NCBI GenBank assembly: GCA_014650415.1 | Contig: BMUX01000001.1 | Location: 186,001-250,000, forward strand | Origin: Streptomyces spiroverticillatus | Lineage (GTDB): Bacteria; Actinomycetota; Actinomycetes; Streptomycetales; Streptomycetaceae | Reading direction: 5' to 3' | Length of the DNA: 64,000 bases | Shown here: positions 43,942 through 52,826 of the stretch, in pieces | Layout of the letters: every line of letters starts with the position of its first letter | Position numbering within the stretch: position 1 is the first letter of the stretch | Translations under genes and position numbers: made by a program | The notes under the pieces: model-generated | The model's database searches: none | The model's input: the letters and a program-made list of their open reading frames with translations, nothing else | Told to the model about the DNA's origin: nothing

Positions 43942-44863
43942 ACCGGATCCTCGGGTCCAGGACCGCGTACAGCAGGTCGACGATCAGGTTGATCACCAGG
44001 ATGATCAGGACGAACACGGTGACGATTCCGACGATGGTGGAACCCTCACGCTGCTGGAGCGCCCGGAAGAGCAGGTTGCCCACACCCTGGACGTTGAAGA
44101 TGCCCTCGGTGACGACGGCACCGCCGATGAAGCCACCGATGTCGGTGCCGATGAAGGTCACCACGGGGATCAGGGAGTTGCGCAGCAGGTGCACTCCGAC
44201 GATGCGGCGTCGGGGCAGACCCTTGGCGAGGGCGGTGCGCATGTAGTCCGCGCGCAGGTTCTCGGCGAAGGTCGTACGCGTCAGTCGTGCCACGTACGCC
44301 ATGGAGAGCATGGCCAGGACGAATCCCGGCAACAACAACTGGGTGATGTCCATCGAGTCGTCGACGTTCGGAGCCACCCAGCCGAGGGTGTCCGCGAAGA
44401 CGTACCGGGCCAGGTAGCCCATGATGAACACCGGCACCGAGATGACGATGAGGGTGAAGAGCAGGACGCCGGTGTCCGGGGCCTTGCCCACCTTCAGACC
44501 GGCCCAGGCGCCCAGCGAGAGGCCGACGAGCAGCTCGATGACGAGCGCGACGATCGTGAGGCGGATGGTCACCGGGAAGGCGGCCGTCATCTCGTCCCAG
44601 ACCGGTCGACCACCGAAGGTCTCGCCGAAGTTCAGCTGGAACAGCTTCTTCATGTAGTCGAAGTACTGCATGTAGAGGGGCTGGTCGAGCCCGAACTTCT
44701 CACGCAGTGACGCCAACTGAGCCGGGTCCGCACCCTTGTCGCCGAACATCGCCCTGATGGGGTCGCCGGGAAGGATGTGAACCATAAGGAAAATCAACAG
44801 AGTGGTCCCGAGGAACACCGGGATCATCTGGAGCAGTCGCCGAGCGACGTAGCGCCCCATCAT
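43934..44863 (-). CDS. Oligopeptide ABC importer permease, OppB type (BldK-like operon)
   Basis: 309 aa. MMGRYVARRLLQMIPVFLGT start, outer loop with GDPIRAMFGDKGADPAQLAS, six helices, EAA loop YMRTALAKGLPRRRIVGVHL, then FIGTDIGGFIGGAVVTEGIF. Lies 140 nt after the binding-protein gene with an intervening hairpin. In S. coelicolor bldK the corresponding permease is, as I recall, placed before the binding protein, so order may differ here. Confidence 0.92.
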
Positions 44864-44951
44864 GCCTCCATGCCGTGAGGGGTCGGCGATGGCCTTCGCA
44901 GTTGTTCTCCGCCGTGGGGTATGGGCGGTGAGTTGACGGGCCTACGCCTGC

Positions 44952-44989
44952 CTGCCGACGCCGCCCCTCCTCGGGAGCGGCGCCGGCAG
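44952..44989 (-). terminator. Hairpin between binding-protein and permease genes (attenuator-like)
   Basis: CTGCCG-A-CGCCGC (44952-44964) pairs with 44977-44989 with a single mismatch, loop 12 nt that can itself pair CCC/GGG. Located between the first gene of the BldK-like operon and its permeases, it could protect or terminate part of the transcript so that more binding protein than transporter is made. Confidence 0.65.
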
Positions 44990-45003
44990 ACCGGTTCTGA
45001 GAG

Positions 45004-46647
45004 TTACTTCTTGGCCTTGACCTGAACGTCGGTGAAGATCGGGTCGCCGTCCTGGCCGTACACGATCTTGCCGAACACGTTCTTGGACTGGCCCGAGTTG
45101 TTCTTGTAGAACCACAGCGGGATGGCCGGCATGTTCTTCGCCAGGAGCTGCTCGGCGTCCTGGTACATCTTCACGGTCTCGTCAAGCGTCTTGGCCTTGT
45201 CGGCCTCGGCGGACAGCTTGTCGAACTCCTCGTTCTTGTAACCGCTGGTGTTACCGGCGGCCGTGGAGCCGTACAGGTCGCGCATGAAGTTCGAGTTGAC
45301 CGGGTAGTCGAGCACCCAGCCACCGCGGTACATGGACTTGACCTTCTTGCCGTCACGGGCGTTCAGGTCGGTCGCGAAGTCCGGCTTCGAGTCGCCGACG
45401 CACTCGACCTGGGTGGCCTGACGGATCGAGTTGCAGACCGCGTCGACCCACGCCTTGTGCGGCTGGTCGGCGTTGAACTGGATCGAGATCTTGTTGCCCG
45501 GGACGCCGCCACCCTCGGTGATGAGAGCCTTGGCCTTCTTCGGGTCGTACTTCGTGATGTCGCCGAGGGCGCCGGGCTTGTAGCCGAGCACGCCGCGGGC
45601 GACGTAGGAGTCCGCGGGCTCACGGGTGCCGTTCAGAACCGTCTTGGTGATCGTCTCGCGGTCGATCGCCATCGAAAGGCCCTGGATGACCTTCGGGTTG
45701 ATGTTCTTGAACTGGTCCGTGTAGAACGCCGGGACGATCGACTGGACGGCCGAGTACTCCTGGTCGATCGCGCGGTCGCCGAGGTCCTGCTTGTAGTTCT
45801 TCAGCGCGGTGACCGGGACCTGCTCGATCCAGTCCAGCTGGTCCGAACGCAGCGCCGAGTAGGCCGACTCCGCGGTCGTGTAGTTCTTGAAGTCGATGCC
45901 ACCGTTCTTGGCCTTGTTCGGGCCCTGGTAACCGTCGAACTTCCGAACCTTGATGACCTTGTTGTGGTCCCACGACTCGAACTTGTACGGGCCGTTGCCG
46001 ACCGGCTTCTGGCCCGCGGCCTTCGGGTCCTTGAAGAAGGACTCCGGCAGCGGCGCCCAGACGTCGTAGCCGAGCTTGTACGCGAAGTACGAGACCGGAC
46101 CGGTCAGGGCGATCGTGAAGGTGTTCTCGTCGACGACCTTCAGACCCTCCATCTCGGTCTTCTTCGGGTCGCCCTTCTCCGGGTGGACATCGGTGTAGCC
46201 CTTGATGTCCTGGAACCAGCTGGAGTTGGTCTGGTTGTTCTTGGTGTTGGCCGACCAGTTCCAGGAGTCCACGTAGGACTTGGCGTTGACGGGGGTGCCG
46301 TCGTGGAACTTCCAGCCCGGCTTCAGCTTGACGGTCCAGACGCTGGAGTCCTCGTTCGGCGTGACGGACTCGGCGTTGACGTTCACCAGCTTGCCGGTGC
46401 CGGGCTCGTAGTCCACCAGGCCCGACCACAGGGTGCGCAGGACGCGGCTGCCCTGGCTCTCCTTGGCGTTCGCCGGCTGGAGCGGGTTCTGCGGCTCGCT
46501 GAGCTGGGCGACCAGGATCCCGTTCGGGTCGGCCTTCCCGGCGTTCATGCCGCTGTCGCTCTTCTTGTCGTTGCCACCGCAGGCGGTAGCGGCCAGAGCC
46601 ACGACTATCGCGCCTGCGACCCACTTGGCGCTCTTGGCACCGCGCAT
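45004..46647 (-). CDS. bldKB: Oligopeptide-binding lipoprotein, BldKB-like
   Basis: 547 aa from ATG 46647 (MRGAKSAKWVAGAIV) with GAGGAGG; a longer frame to 46701 lacks a ribosome site. Lipobox ALAATACGG (Cys about 23). SBP_bac_5 fold: LVAQLSEPQNPLQPANAKES, LKPGWKFHDGTPVNAKSYVD, KPVGNGPYKFESWDHNK, IQGLSMAIDRETITKTVL, YRGGWVLDYPVNSNFMRDLY. Sequence character and place next to typA match BldKB, the binding protein of the peptide importer needed for aerial growth in S. coelicolor. Gene symbol is a best guess; operon 1 is a close paralogue. Confidence 0.85.
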   Translation of the reverse strand: MRGAKSAKWVAGAIVVALAATACGGNDKKSDSGMNAGKADPNGILVAQLSEPQNPLQPANAKESQGSRVLRTLWSGLVDYEPGTGKLVNVNAESVTPNEDSSVWTVKLKPGWKFHDGTPVNAKSYVDSWNWSANTKNNQTNSSWFQDIKGYTDVHPEKGDPKKTEMEGLKVVDENTFTIALTGPVSYFAYKLGYDVWAPLPESFFKDPKAAGQKPVGNGPYKFESWDHNKVIKVRKFDGYQGPNKAKNGGIDFKNYTTAESAYSALRSDQLDWIEQVPVTALKNYKQDLGDRAIDQEYSAVQSIVPAFYTDQFKNINPKVIQGLSMAIDRETITKTVLNGTREPADSYVARGVLGYKPGALGDITKYDPKKAKALITEGGGVPGNKISIQFNADQPHKAWVDAVCNSIRQATQVECVGDSKPDFATDLNARDGKKVKSMYRGGWVLDYPVNSNFMRDLYGSTAAGNTSGYKNEEFDKLSAEADKAKTLDETVKMYQDAEQLLAKNMPAIPLWFYKNNSGQSKNVFGKIVYGQDGDPIFTDVQVKAKK

Positions 46648-47043
46648 GGGGTTCCTCCTCATGAGTCCACTTGTTAACTGCAAGAGGGGGCACAGGTGCA
46701 CTCGCCGACACCCCTGACGGCGAGAAGATTCTGGTGCCCCAGTGTGCTCGTGAGTCGGCGCTCCCCACAGCGCCTAACCCATTGACCCGAGCTCAGTGGA
46801 GCCAACTATTAAGTACGTCCGGACCGTAAACCACACTTAAAGGGTCTCGTTTTGACAACATCACTTACCACCGAGTGACCGAAATCCGGACAAAGTGAGT
46901 CCAGACAGACACCCCCGAAACGGACTGTTAACGCAACTTCCGGAGAGTGTTGATCGATATCCGGACACATGGCCCGCGAAAACGACTTGACCGACGGGTC
47001 AGTACGGGACAGTTGGATCTTGCCCGGATCTTGTCTGGACAGC
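46648..47043 (-). promoter_or_regulatory. AT-richer upstream region of the BldK-like operon
   Basis: About 400 bp without coding bias and clearly lower in GC (about 46780-46980) than elsewhere in the window. Contains three TCCGGAC motifs (46818, 46885, 46960) and an inverted repeat TCACT-N8-AGTGA (46861-46878) with another AGTGA at 46894. A developmental operon would be expected to have a complex control region; I cannot assign regulators or a definite promoter. Confidence 0.45.
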
Positions 47044-47081
47044 CCGGAGGCCCGACACTCTGACGAGTGTCGGGCCTCCGG
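47044..47081 (-). terminator. typA terminator
   Basis: Perfect 17-bp stem (47044-47060 / 47065-47081) with 4-nt loop TGAC, 25 bp past the typA stop. Among the strongest hairpins of the window. Confidence 0.9.
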
Positions 47082-47105
47082 CTCCCGGCCCTGACGGGCC
47101 CCGGG

Positions 47106-49010
47106 TCAGCGCTTGGCGCGCGAGGCGGTACGACCGCGCTCCTTGGCGTCCAGGACGACCTTGCGGATGCGCACGGCCTCCGGGGTCACCTCGACGCACT
47201 CGTCGTCGCGGCAGAACTCCAGGGACTGCTCCAGCGACAGCTTGCGCGGCGGCACCACGTTCTCGGTGGTGTCGGCGGAAGCGGCACGCATGTTGGTGAG
47301 CTTCTTCTCCTTGGTGATGTTCACGTCCATGTCGTCGGCGCGCGAGTTCTCGCCGACGATCATGCCCTCGTACACCTCGGTGCCGGGGTCGGTGAACAGG
47401 ACACCGCGCTCCTGGAGGTTGATCATCGCGAACGGCGTGACCGTACCGGCGCGGTCGGCGACCAGGGAGCCGTTGTTACGGGTCACCAGCTGGCCGAACC
47501 ACGGCTCCAGGCCCTCGTGGATCGAGTGGGCGATACCGGTGCCGCGGGTGTTCGTCAGGAACTCCGTACGGAAGCCGATGAGGCCGCGGGAGGGCACCAC
47601 GAACTCCATGCGGACCCAGCCCGAGCCGTGGTTGGACATGTTGTCCATCCGGCCCTTGCGGACGCCCATGAGCTGCGTGACGGCGCCCATGTGCTCCTCG
47701 GGGACGTCGACCGTCATGCGCTCGACCGGCTCGTGCACCTTGCCGTCGACGAGCTGCGTGACGACCTGCGGCTTGCCGATGGTCAGCTCGAAGCCCTCGC
47801 GGCGCATCTGCTCGACCAGGATGGCCAGCGCCAGCTCACCGCGGCCCTGCACCTCCCAGGCGTCGGGGCGCTCGGTGTCCAGGACGCGGAGCGAGACGTT
47901 GCCGACGAGCTCGCGGTCCAGACGGTCCTTGACCTGACGGGCCGTCACCTTGCGGTCCTTGACGGCGGACTTGGCGTCCGCGCCCTTGCCCGTGCCGCCG
48001 CGGCCGACCATCGGCGAGGTGTTGGTGCCGATGGTCATGGAGATGGCCGGCTCGTCCACCGTGATCAGCGGGAGCGCGATCGGGTTCTCCGGGTCGGCCA
48101 GGGTCTCGCCGATCATGATGTCCGGGATACCGGCCACGGCGCAGATGTCACCGGGGCCCGCGACCTCGGCGGGCTTGCGGGTGAGCGCCTCGGTCATCAT
48201 CAGCTCGGAGATGCGGACGTTCGAGATCGAACCGTCGCGCTTGATCCAGGCCACCGTCTGACCCTTGCGCAGCTCGCCCTGCTCGACGCGGAGCAGCGCG
48301 ATGCGGCCGAGGAAGTTGTCGGCGTCGAGGTTGGTGACGTGCGCCTGCAGCGGGGCGGACTCGTCGTACTCGGGGGCCGGGACGTGCTGGAGGATCGTGG
48401 AGAAGAACGGCTCCAGGCTGTCGCTGTCCGCGGGGACGGTGCCGTCCTCCGGCTTGGTCAGCGAGGCGATGCCGTCACGGCCGCAGGCGTAGACGATCGG
48501 GAACTCGATCTGGTCCTCGTCCGCGTCCAGGTCCAGGAACAGGTCGTACGTCTCGTTGACGACCTCGTCGATCCGGGAGTCCGGGCGGTCCGTCTTGTTG
48601 ATGCACAGGATGACGGGCAGGCGCTGCTGGAGGGCCTTGCGGAGCACGAAGCGCGTCTGCGGCAGCGGGCCCTCGGAGGCGTCGACCAGCAGGACGACCG
48701 CGTCCACCATCGACAGGCCGCGCTCGACCTCACCGCCGAAGTCGGCGTGACCGGGGGTGTCGATGATGTTGATGGTGATGACGTCGCCGCCATCCTTCGG
48801 GTGGTACTTCACCGCGGTGTTCTTGGCCAGGATCGTGATGCCCTTCTCACGCTCCAGGTCATTCGAGTCCATCATGCGGTCGTCGAGCGACTCAGAGGCG
48901 TGCGCGGCGAAGGAGCCGGCCTGCTTGAGCATGGCGTCGACGATGGTCGTCTTGCCGTGGTCGACGTGGGCGACGATGGCTACGTTACGGATGTCGTGGC
49001 GCGTGGGCAT
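47106..49010 (-). CDS. typA: Ribosome-associated translational GTPase TypA/BipA
   Basis: 634 aa, ATG 49010. GTPase domain: AHVDHGKTTIVDAMLKQAG (G1), IDTPGHADFGGEVERGL (G3), CINKTDRPD (G4). Then EF-G-like domains II, III and V and the TypA-specific C-terminal domain (SADTTENVVPPRKLSLEQSL, MIVGENSRADDMDVNITKEK). Binds 70S ribosomes and helps ribosome assembly and stress adaptation. Next to lpqW, as in mycobacteria. Single gene with its own terminator. The 325-bp gap 49011-49335 upstream must hold the promoter, which I cannot pinpoint. Confidence 0.96.
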   Translation of the reverse strand: MPTRHDIRNVAIVAHVDHGKTTIVDAMLKQAGSFAAHASESLDDRMMDSNDLEREKGITILAKNTAVKYHPKDGGDVITINIIDTPGHADFGGEVERGLSMVDAVVLLVDASEGPLPQTRFVLRKALQQRLPVILCINKTDRPDSRIDEVVNETYDLFLDLDADEDQIEFPIVYACGRDGIASLTKPEDGTVPADSDSLEPFFSTILQHVPAPEYDESAPLQAHVTNLDADNFLGRIALLRVEQGELRKGQTVAWIKRDGSISNVRISELMMTEALTRKPAEVAGPGDICAVAGIPDIMIGETLADPENPIALPLITVDEPAISMTIGTNTSPMVGRGGTGKGADAKSAVKDRKVTARQVKDRLDRELVGNVSLRVLDTERPDAWEVQGRGELALAILVEQMRREGFELTIGKPQVVTQLVDGKVHEPVERMTVDVPEEHMGAVTQLMGVRKGRMDNMSNHGSGWVRMEFVVPSRGLIGFRTEFLTNTRGTGIAHSIHEGLEPWFGQLVTRNNGSLVADRAGTVTPFAMINLQERGVLFTDPGTEVYEGMIVGENSRADDMDVNITKEKKLTNMRAASADTTENVVPPRKLSLEQSLEFCRDDECVEVTPEAVRIRKVVLDAKERGRTASRAKR

Positions 49011-49231
49011 GGGTTGCTAAACGCTTCTCTCGATCGTGGGATGCGGCGTCTCGTTCCTCGTACGCCCACCGGGCGGACGCGCCACGGCTTACCCCATGGT
49101 ACGGGGCGGACGCGGGACGGGCTTCCCGGGCCGATCGGTGCAGCGCAGACAAGGGTTCGCGCGGCAGACAGGGGTGACCTGCGCGAACAGGGGGTGGAAG
49201 GCGAGCCTCCGGGTCAAGAGGTCGGGAACGA

Positions 49232-49261
49232 CCTTGCCCGCCGGAGGACCGGCGGGCAAGG
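49232..49261 (-). terminator. Terminator of the LpqW-like gene
   Basis: CCTTGCCCGCCGG (49232-49244), loop AGGA, perfect complement 49249-49261. It lies 75 bp past the LpqW-like stop, inside the 49011-49335 gap upstream of typA; the rest of that gap shows only GC-rich sequence with a loose GTTCGCGC/GCGCGAAC pairing. Confidence 0.85.
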
Positions 49262-49335
49262 AATCGGGGCTTATTCGGGGTGGGTTCTCAGACTCCGAGA
49301 TGCCCTCTGACCTGCGGTGCAGCGTTTATTTCCCG

Positions 49336-51645
49336 TTACTTGCGCTCATCTTTGGCCGAATCGGGCTTCTTGAAGCCGATGTCCTGGTAGCGGGGTGCGG
49401 AGAAGCCGAAGGCACCGGCGTTCACCAGCTCCGGCTTCACCGCCACCAGCTCCGGACGCTGGTAGAGCGGAATCGATCCGGCCGCCGCCCAGATCCGCTC
49501 GTCGGCCTGCTTCACCAGCTCCCGGGCCACCTCCTCGTCCAGCTCGGCCGCCGCGCGGTCGAAGAGCTGGTCGATGTGGTCGGTGCCGACCCGGGTGTAG
49601 TTCTGCTCGACGAACAGCGAGCCGTCCGCCGCCGGCTCCGGCTTCGCGAAGATCGGCCGGTCGTCGGTGGCCGGGTAGGCGGTGCCGGGCCACGAGTAGA
49701 GCGCCAGGTCGTAGTCGCCGGAGGCGATGTGGTCCTTGAAGTAGCTCTCGTCGGCGACCTTGGTGATCTCGGTGCGTACGCCGATGGACTCCAGCATCCG
49801 CGAGATCTGCTCGCCGACCGTGCGCAGGGCCGACGAACCGGGGTCGGAGGGCAGCACGAACCGCAGGGTCAGCGGCTTGCCGTTCTTGCCGACCACCCGG
49901 GGGGCCGCCGCCGCGGCTCCGGCGGCAGCGGCGGGGGCCGCGGTGCCGCGCGGGGCGTAGGCCCCGGCCATGCCGCCCTTCTTCTTCTCCTTGGCCTCGG
50001 TCTTGCCGTCGGCCTGGTCCTTGTGGTCGCGGTACTCGGTCCGCTCCTTCTTGTACGTCTTGTACGCGAGGACCTTGTGCGCGGAGACCAGGTCGGCGGG
50101 CCCGGCGGCCGGGGCCAGGACGTAGCTGCCGGACTCGGCGGGGCCGCCGTCGCCGGGCTTGTCGTCGCCGACGATGTACATGCCGTCGTCGGAGGCCTCG
50201 TCGTCCTTCTGCTTCTGCTTCTTCTTGTCGGCCTTCTTGTCCGCGCTGCTTCCGGCGGTACGGCTGCCCGCGCCGCCCGGGGTGAAGCCCGCGTCCGCCA
50301 GGAGGGCCTGCGCGGCCTGCGCGTCCGGGGCGCCCAGCGCGTCACTGCCGTCGGTGTACGCCTCCTGCCCGGCGAGCGCGAGGTGGCTGCCGAGCGGGGC
50401 GGCGGGCAGGCCCAGCGGGGCGAGCACCGACTCGGCCAGCTCCTTGCGGTTCAGGGCGCGGGCCACCGCCCGGCGCACCCGCTCGTCGGCCAGCGGCCCC
50501 GAGGTGCCGTTCAGCGCGAGCTGCGTGTAGGCGGGCTCCAGGGACTTCCGTACGGTGAAGGCGCGCAGGGCGCGCTGTTCGTTCGCGTACGACTGGGCCT
50601 CCTGCTGCCTCTTCCTGCGGGCCTCCTGCTCGGCCTCGGCGCTCTCCTCGTCGACCGCGCCGTGCGCCCGCGCCCAGGAGCGCAGGGCGTCGGCGGCGCT
50701 GGTGGTGGAGCCGGGGCCGTGCGCGGCGGGGGCCTGACCGGCGTCCTTGGCGGCCAGGGCGATACGGTCGGCGGCCTGCCGGTCGATCTCGGCGATGTCG
50801 ATGCGCCCGGCGGCCAGGGCGGCGGCCCGCTCCTCGCGCGGCACGGCGCGCAGCACCACCTTGTCCAGCTTGGCGGGCTTGCCCCACCAGCGCGGATTGC
50901 GCTCCAGGACGACCGAGCCGTCCTGGCGGTCCAGCTTCATCGGGCGGAACGGGCCCGCCGTAGACTTCAGCTTCGTACGGGCGCCGTCGTTGAAGGCGTC
51001 GGGCGTGCCCATGACCTCCTTGGGGTACAGCGGCGTGAAGAGCGAGCGCCAGTCGGCATAGGGGCGGGCGAAGGTGACCTTCACCTCGAGGTCGTTGGCG
51101 CCGCGCTCGATCTTCTCGATGCGCTCGTAACCGGCGTTGCGGGCGGTCCAGTACGCGGTCTCCTTGCCGCGCAGCGCCCGCCACTGGGCGACGAAGTCGG
51201 CGGCGCCGATCTCCCGGCCGTCGCCCCAGACGGCCTCCTGGTGGATCTTGTAGAGGACGACCTGCTTGGGCTCGCGCTCGACGATCGAGGCGTCCTCCAG
51301 GTAGTCGGGGTTGCGCTGCGGCTTGCCCGCCTGGTCGAGGACGAAGAGGGAGGGGAGCACCGCGCCCGCGATGCGCGCCGTCGTGGTGTCGGCGTCCGCC
51401 TGGAAGGCGTTGAAGGTGGCGGGGACGGAATCGACGGCCCAGTTCAGGGTGCCGCCGTCGGCGACCTGCTCGCGGTCGGCGGAAGCTACGTCGGCGGCGA
51501 CGGGCACCGCCTCGCCGTGCTGCTCGTCCGACGCTCCGCCGCAGCCGGTCAGCGAGGGCAGCGCGAGCACTCCGCAGACCAGGAGGGTCGCGGGGCGCAG
51601 GGCACGCCGGGTGCGGGGCGCGCGCGGGATCGCGGCGTCGGACAT
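49336..51645 (-). CDS. lpqW: LpqW-type lipoprotein (ABC peptide-binding fold)
   Basis: 769 aa from ATG 51645 with GGAGG. Signal peptide and lipobox SLTGC (Cys35). SBP_bac_5 fold: GTLNWAVDSVPATFNAFQAD, VWGDGREIGAADFVAQWRAL, RRAVARALNRKELAESVLAP, YDLALYSWPGTAYPATD. No transporter genes adjoin. Mycobacterial LpqW, in the same spot beside typA, is not an importer component but affects lipoarabinomannan/PIM synthesis. This protein is larger than usual owing to low-complexity insertions: an Arg/Gln/Glu stretch at about 328-352 and a Lys/Asp/Ala/Pro-rich stretch at about 457-582. Role here unknown. Confidence 0.85.
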   Translation of the reverse strand: MSDAAIPRAPRTRRALRPATLLVCGVLALPSLTGCGGASDEQHGEAVPVAADVASADREQVADGGTLNWAVDSVPATFNAFQADADTTTARIAGAVLPSLFVLDQAGKPQRNPDYLEDASIVEREPKQVVLYKIHQEAVWGDGREIGAADFVAQWRALRGKETAYWTARNAGYERIEKIERGANDLEVKVTFARPYADWRSLFTPLYPKEVMGTPDAFNDGARTKLKSTAGPFRPMKLDRQDGSVVLERNPRWWGKPAKLDKVVLRAVPREERAAALAAGRIDIAEIDRQAADRIALAAKDAGQAPAAHGPGSTTSAADALRSWARAHGAVDEESAEAEQEARRKRQQEAQSYANEQRALRAFTVRKSLEPAYTQLALNGTSGPLADERVRRAVARALNRKELAESVLAPLGLPAAPLGSHLALAGQEAYTDGSDALGAPDAQAAQALLADAGFTPGGAGSRTAGSSADKKADKKKQKQKDDEASDDGMYIVGDDKPGDGGPAESGSYVLAPAAGPADLVSAHKVLAYKTYKKERTEYRDHKDQADGKTEAKEKKKGGMAGAYAPRGTAAPAAAAGAAAAAPRVVGKNGKPLTLRFVLPSDPGSSALRTVGEQISRMLESIGVRTEITKVADESYFKDHIASGDYDLALYSWPGTAYPATDDRPIFAKPEPAADGSLFVEQNYTRVGTDHIDQLFDRAAAELDEEVARELVKQADERIWAAAGSIPLYQRPELVAVKPELVNAGAFGFSAPRYQDIGFKKPDSAKDERK

Positions 51646-51960
51646 GGCTGGTACCTCCAGGCTGACCCGGCCGTTCCTGCCGGAATGGGCCGTTAGATTC
51701 ACATTTGGGGGCTTATTGAGGTGATCACACTTGTTGTCCTTACCGGCTCACTGAAAGGGACCTCGCGCGGGGGGAGGTGACGACACGTCGGGCATTCGGG
51801 GAAGGGCACCCGTGCGGCCCAATCGGCTGTGCGGGTGGGGCGCGCGGGGCGGGCGTGCTTCGCGTACCGGCGTACGCACCCTTCACAAGGAGGGATGTGA
51901 CGCGCGACACTCCAGGCGCATGGGCGTTGCGTGAGCGCACGGCGGAAGCGAGGCCAAACC
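51646..51960. other. Divergent promoter region, lpqW / 102-aa gene
   Basis: 315 bp, no convincing gene. AT-richer part at 51700-51750 contains the palindrome GTGATCAC (51723-51730) and is the likely promoter area of lpqW. AAGGAGG at 51887 resembles a ribosome site but is followed within three bases by GTG and within one by ATGTGA, so no sensible ORF results. Confidence 0.35.
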
Positions 51961-52269
51961 ATGTCCCTGCACGAGGAATTGACGGAGCTTCAGGAAAGCC
52001 TGGACCGGCTCGAACGGTCGGTACTGAGGCTGACCGGGCGGATCGGTGAGAGTCATCCGCTGGATGTGCGGCGGGTGCGGACGGATGCGGCGCACCTTCG
52101 GGAGAGTGTGGCGATGCTGAGTGCCCTGGCGGCGGCGGGCGGGGCCACCGGGCGGGGGCCGTCGGCCCGGGCCGAGCTCATCACCATTCCCGATGCGCCG
52201 TATGACAGTGCCCTGTGGACCGACTCCGACGACGAGGGGCTCGGCGCGCGCAACCGCCACGCCCCCTGA
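51961..52269 (+). CDS. Small coiled-coil hypothetical protein
   Basis: 102 aa from ATG 51961 (MSLHEELTELQESLDRL). Residues 1-60 are helical with heptad-like Leu spacing (LHEELTELQESLDRLERSVL, then RVRTDAAHLRESVAML); the tail is Gly/Ala and acidic (DAPYDSALWTDSDDEG). Soluble, function unknown. The purine stretch GGAAGCGAGG just upstream can act as ribosome site. Its stop codon abuts a tandem repeat array. Confidence 0.72.
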   Translation: MSLHEELTELQESLDRLERSVLRLTGRIGESHPLDVRRVRTDAAHLRESVAMLSALAAAGGATGRGPSARAELITIPDAPYDSALWTDSDDEGLGARNRHAP

Positions 52270-52354
52270 TCCTCTCGGGGCGGGGACCCTCTCGGGGCGG
52301 GGACCCTCTCGGGGCGGGGACCCTCTCGGGGCGGGATCCCTCTCGGGGCGCGGT
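52270..52354. repeat. Five 17-bp tandem repeats
   Basis: CCCTCTCGGGGCGGGGA repeated head to tail from 52270; copies 2 and 3 are identical, copy 1 differs at its first base and copies 4-5 near the end. It begins directly after the stop of the 102-aa gene. 52355-52440 continues as C-rich sequence with short CCCCCTCGGGCGGC duplications. Confidence 0.88.
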
Positions 52355-52440
52355 CCCTGCCCCCTGGCCCCCTCGGGCGGCGCCCCTTCCGCCCAGCCCC
52401 CTCGGGCGGCGGGGCCGCCCGCCCCCTTCCCCCTCCCTCG

Positions 52441-52736
52441 CCCCCTTGGGCGGCGGCCCCCCCCGGGGGGCGGAACGGGCGGGCAAGGGGGCGGTACGCC
52501 CGATCCGGGCCCACCCCGGTACCGGCCCCCACCCGCACCTTGCACGCCGGGTGCGCGCAGCCCCAGGGCCCTCGGGGCGCCTCCCAGTACCGGGCAGGTC
52601 AAGCACCGGCCCGCTGGGCCAGGGGGTCCCCAGCCCCGCCCCTTCACCTAAACCCGCGGGGGCAAGAGGGGACCGGTTCCCGTGCAGGCGCGTCGTGGCT
52701 GGTCGCGCAGTTCCCCGCGCCCCTGAAGGGGCACGG
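52441..52736 (+). repeat. Dispersed intergenic repeat, copy B (full length)
   Basis: About 300 bp homologous along its length to the inverse of 18691-18967 and, in its first 95 bp, to 7592-7686. Ends in the REP-like block CTGGTCGCGCAGTTCCCCGC followed by GCCCCTGAAGGGGC, which can fold. It carries no gene. Together with the 17-bp repeats it makes up most of the 52270-52826 gap; the remaining 90 bp before the sdh genes show no clear promoter. Confidence 0.85.
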
Positions 52737-52826
52737 ACAAGCGGCCCGTACGGGAAGCGCGCGCCCGCGCGGCGGAGCCGCACATCGAATACAGCCCCCC
52801 TCCCCCCGACACCCCCGGAGCCCCCG

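Noticed and set aside
46861..46898. BldD box upstream of the BldK-like operon
   Set aside because: The half sites are in the reverse order (TCACT...AGTGA) to the AGTGA...TCACC consensus, so I report only an inverted repeat.
51887..52049. Short ORF after the AAGGAGG motif
   Set aside because: Spacing from the motif to GTG is only 3 nt, ATG there is followed by TGA, and the frame overlaps the better supported 102-aa gene.
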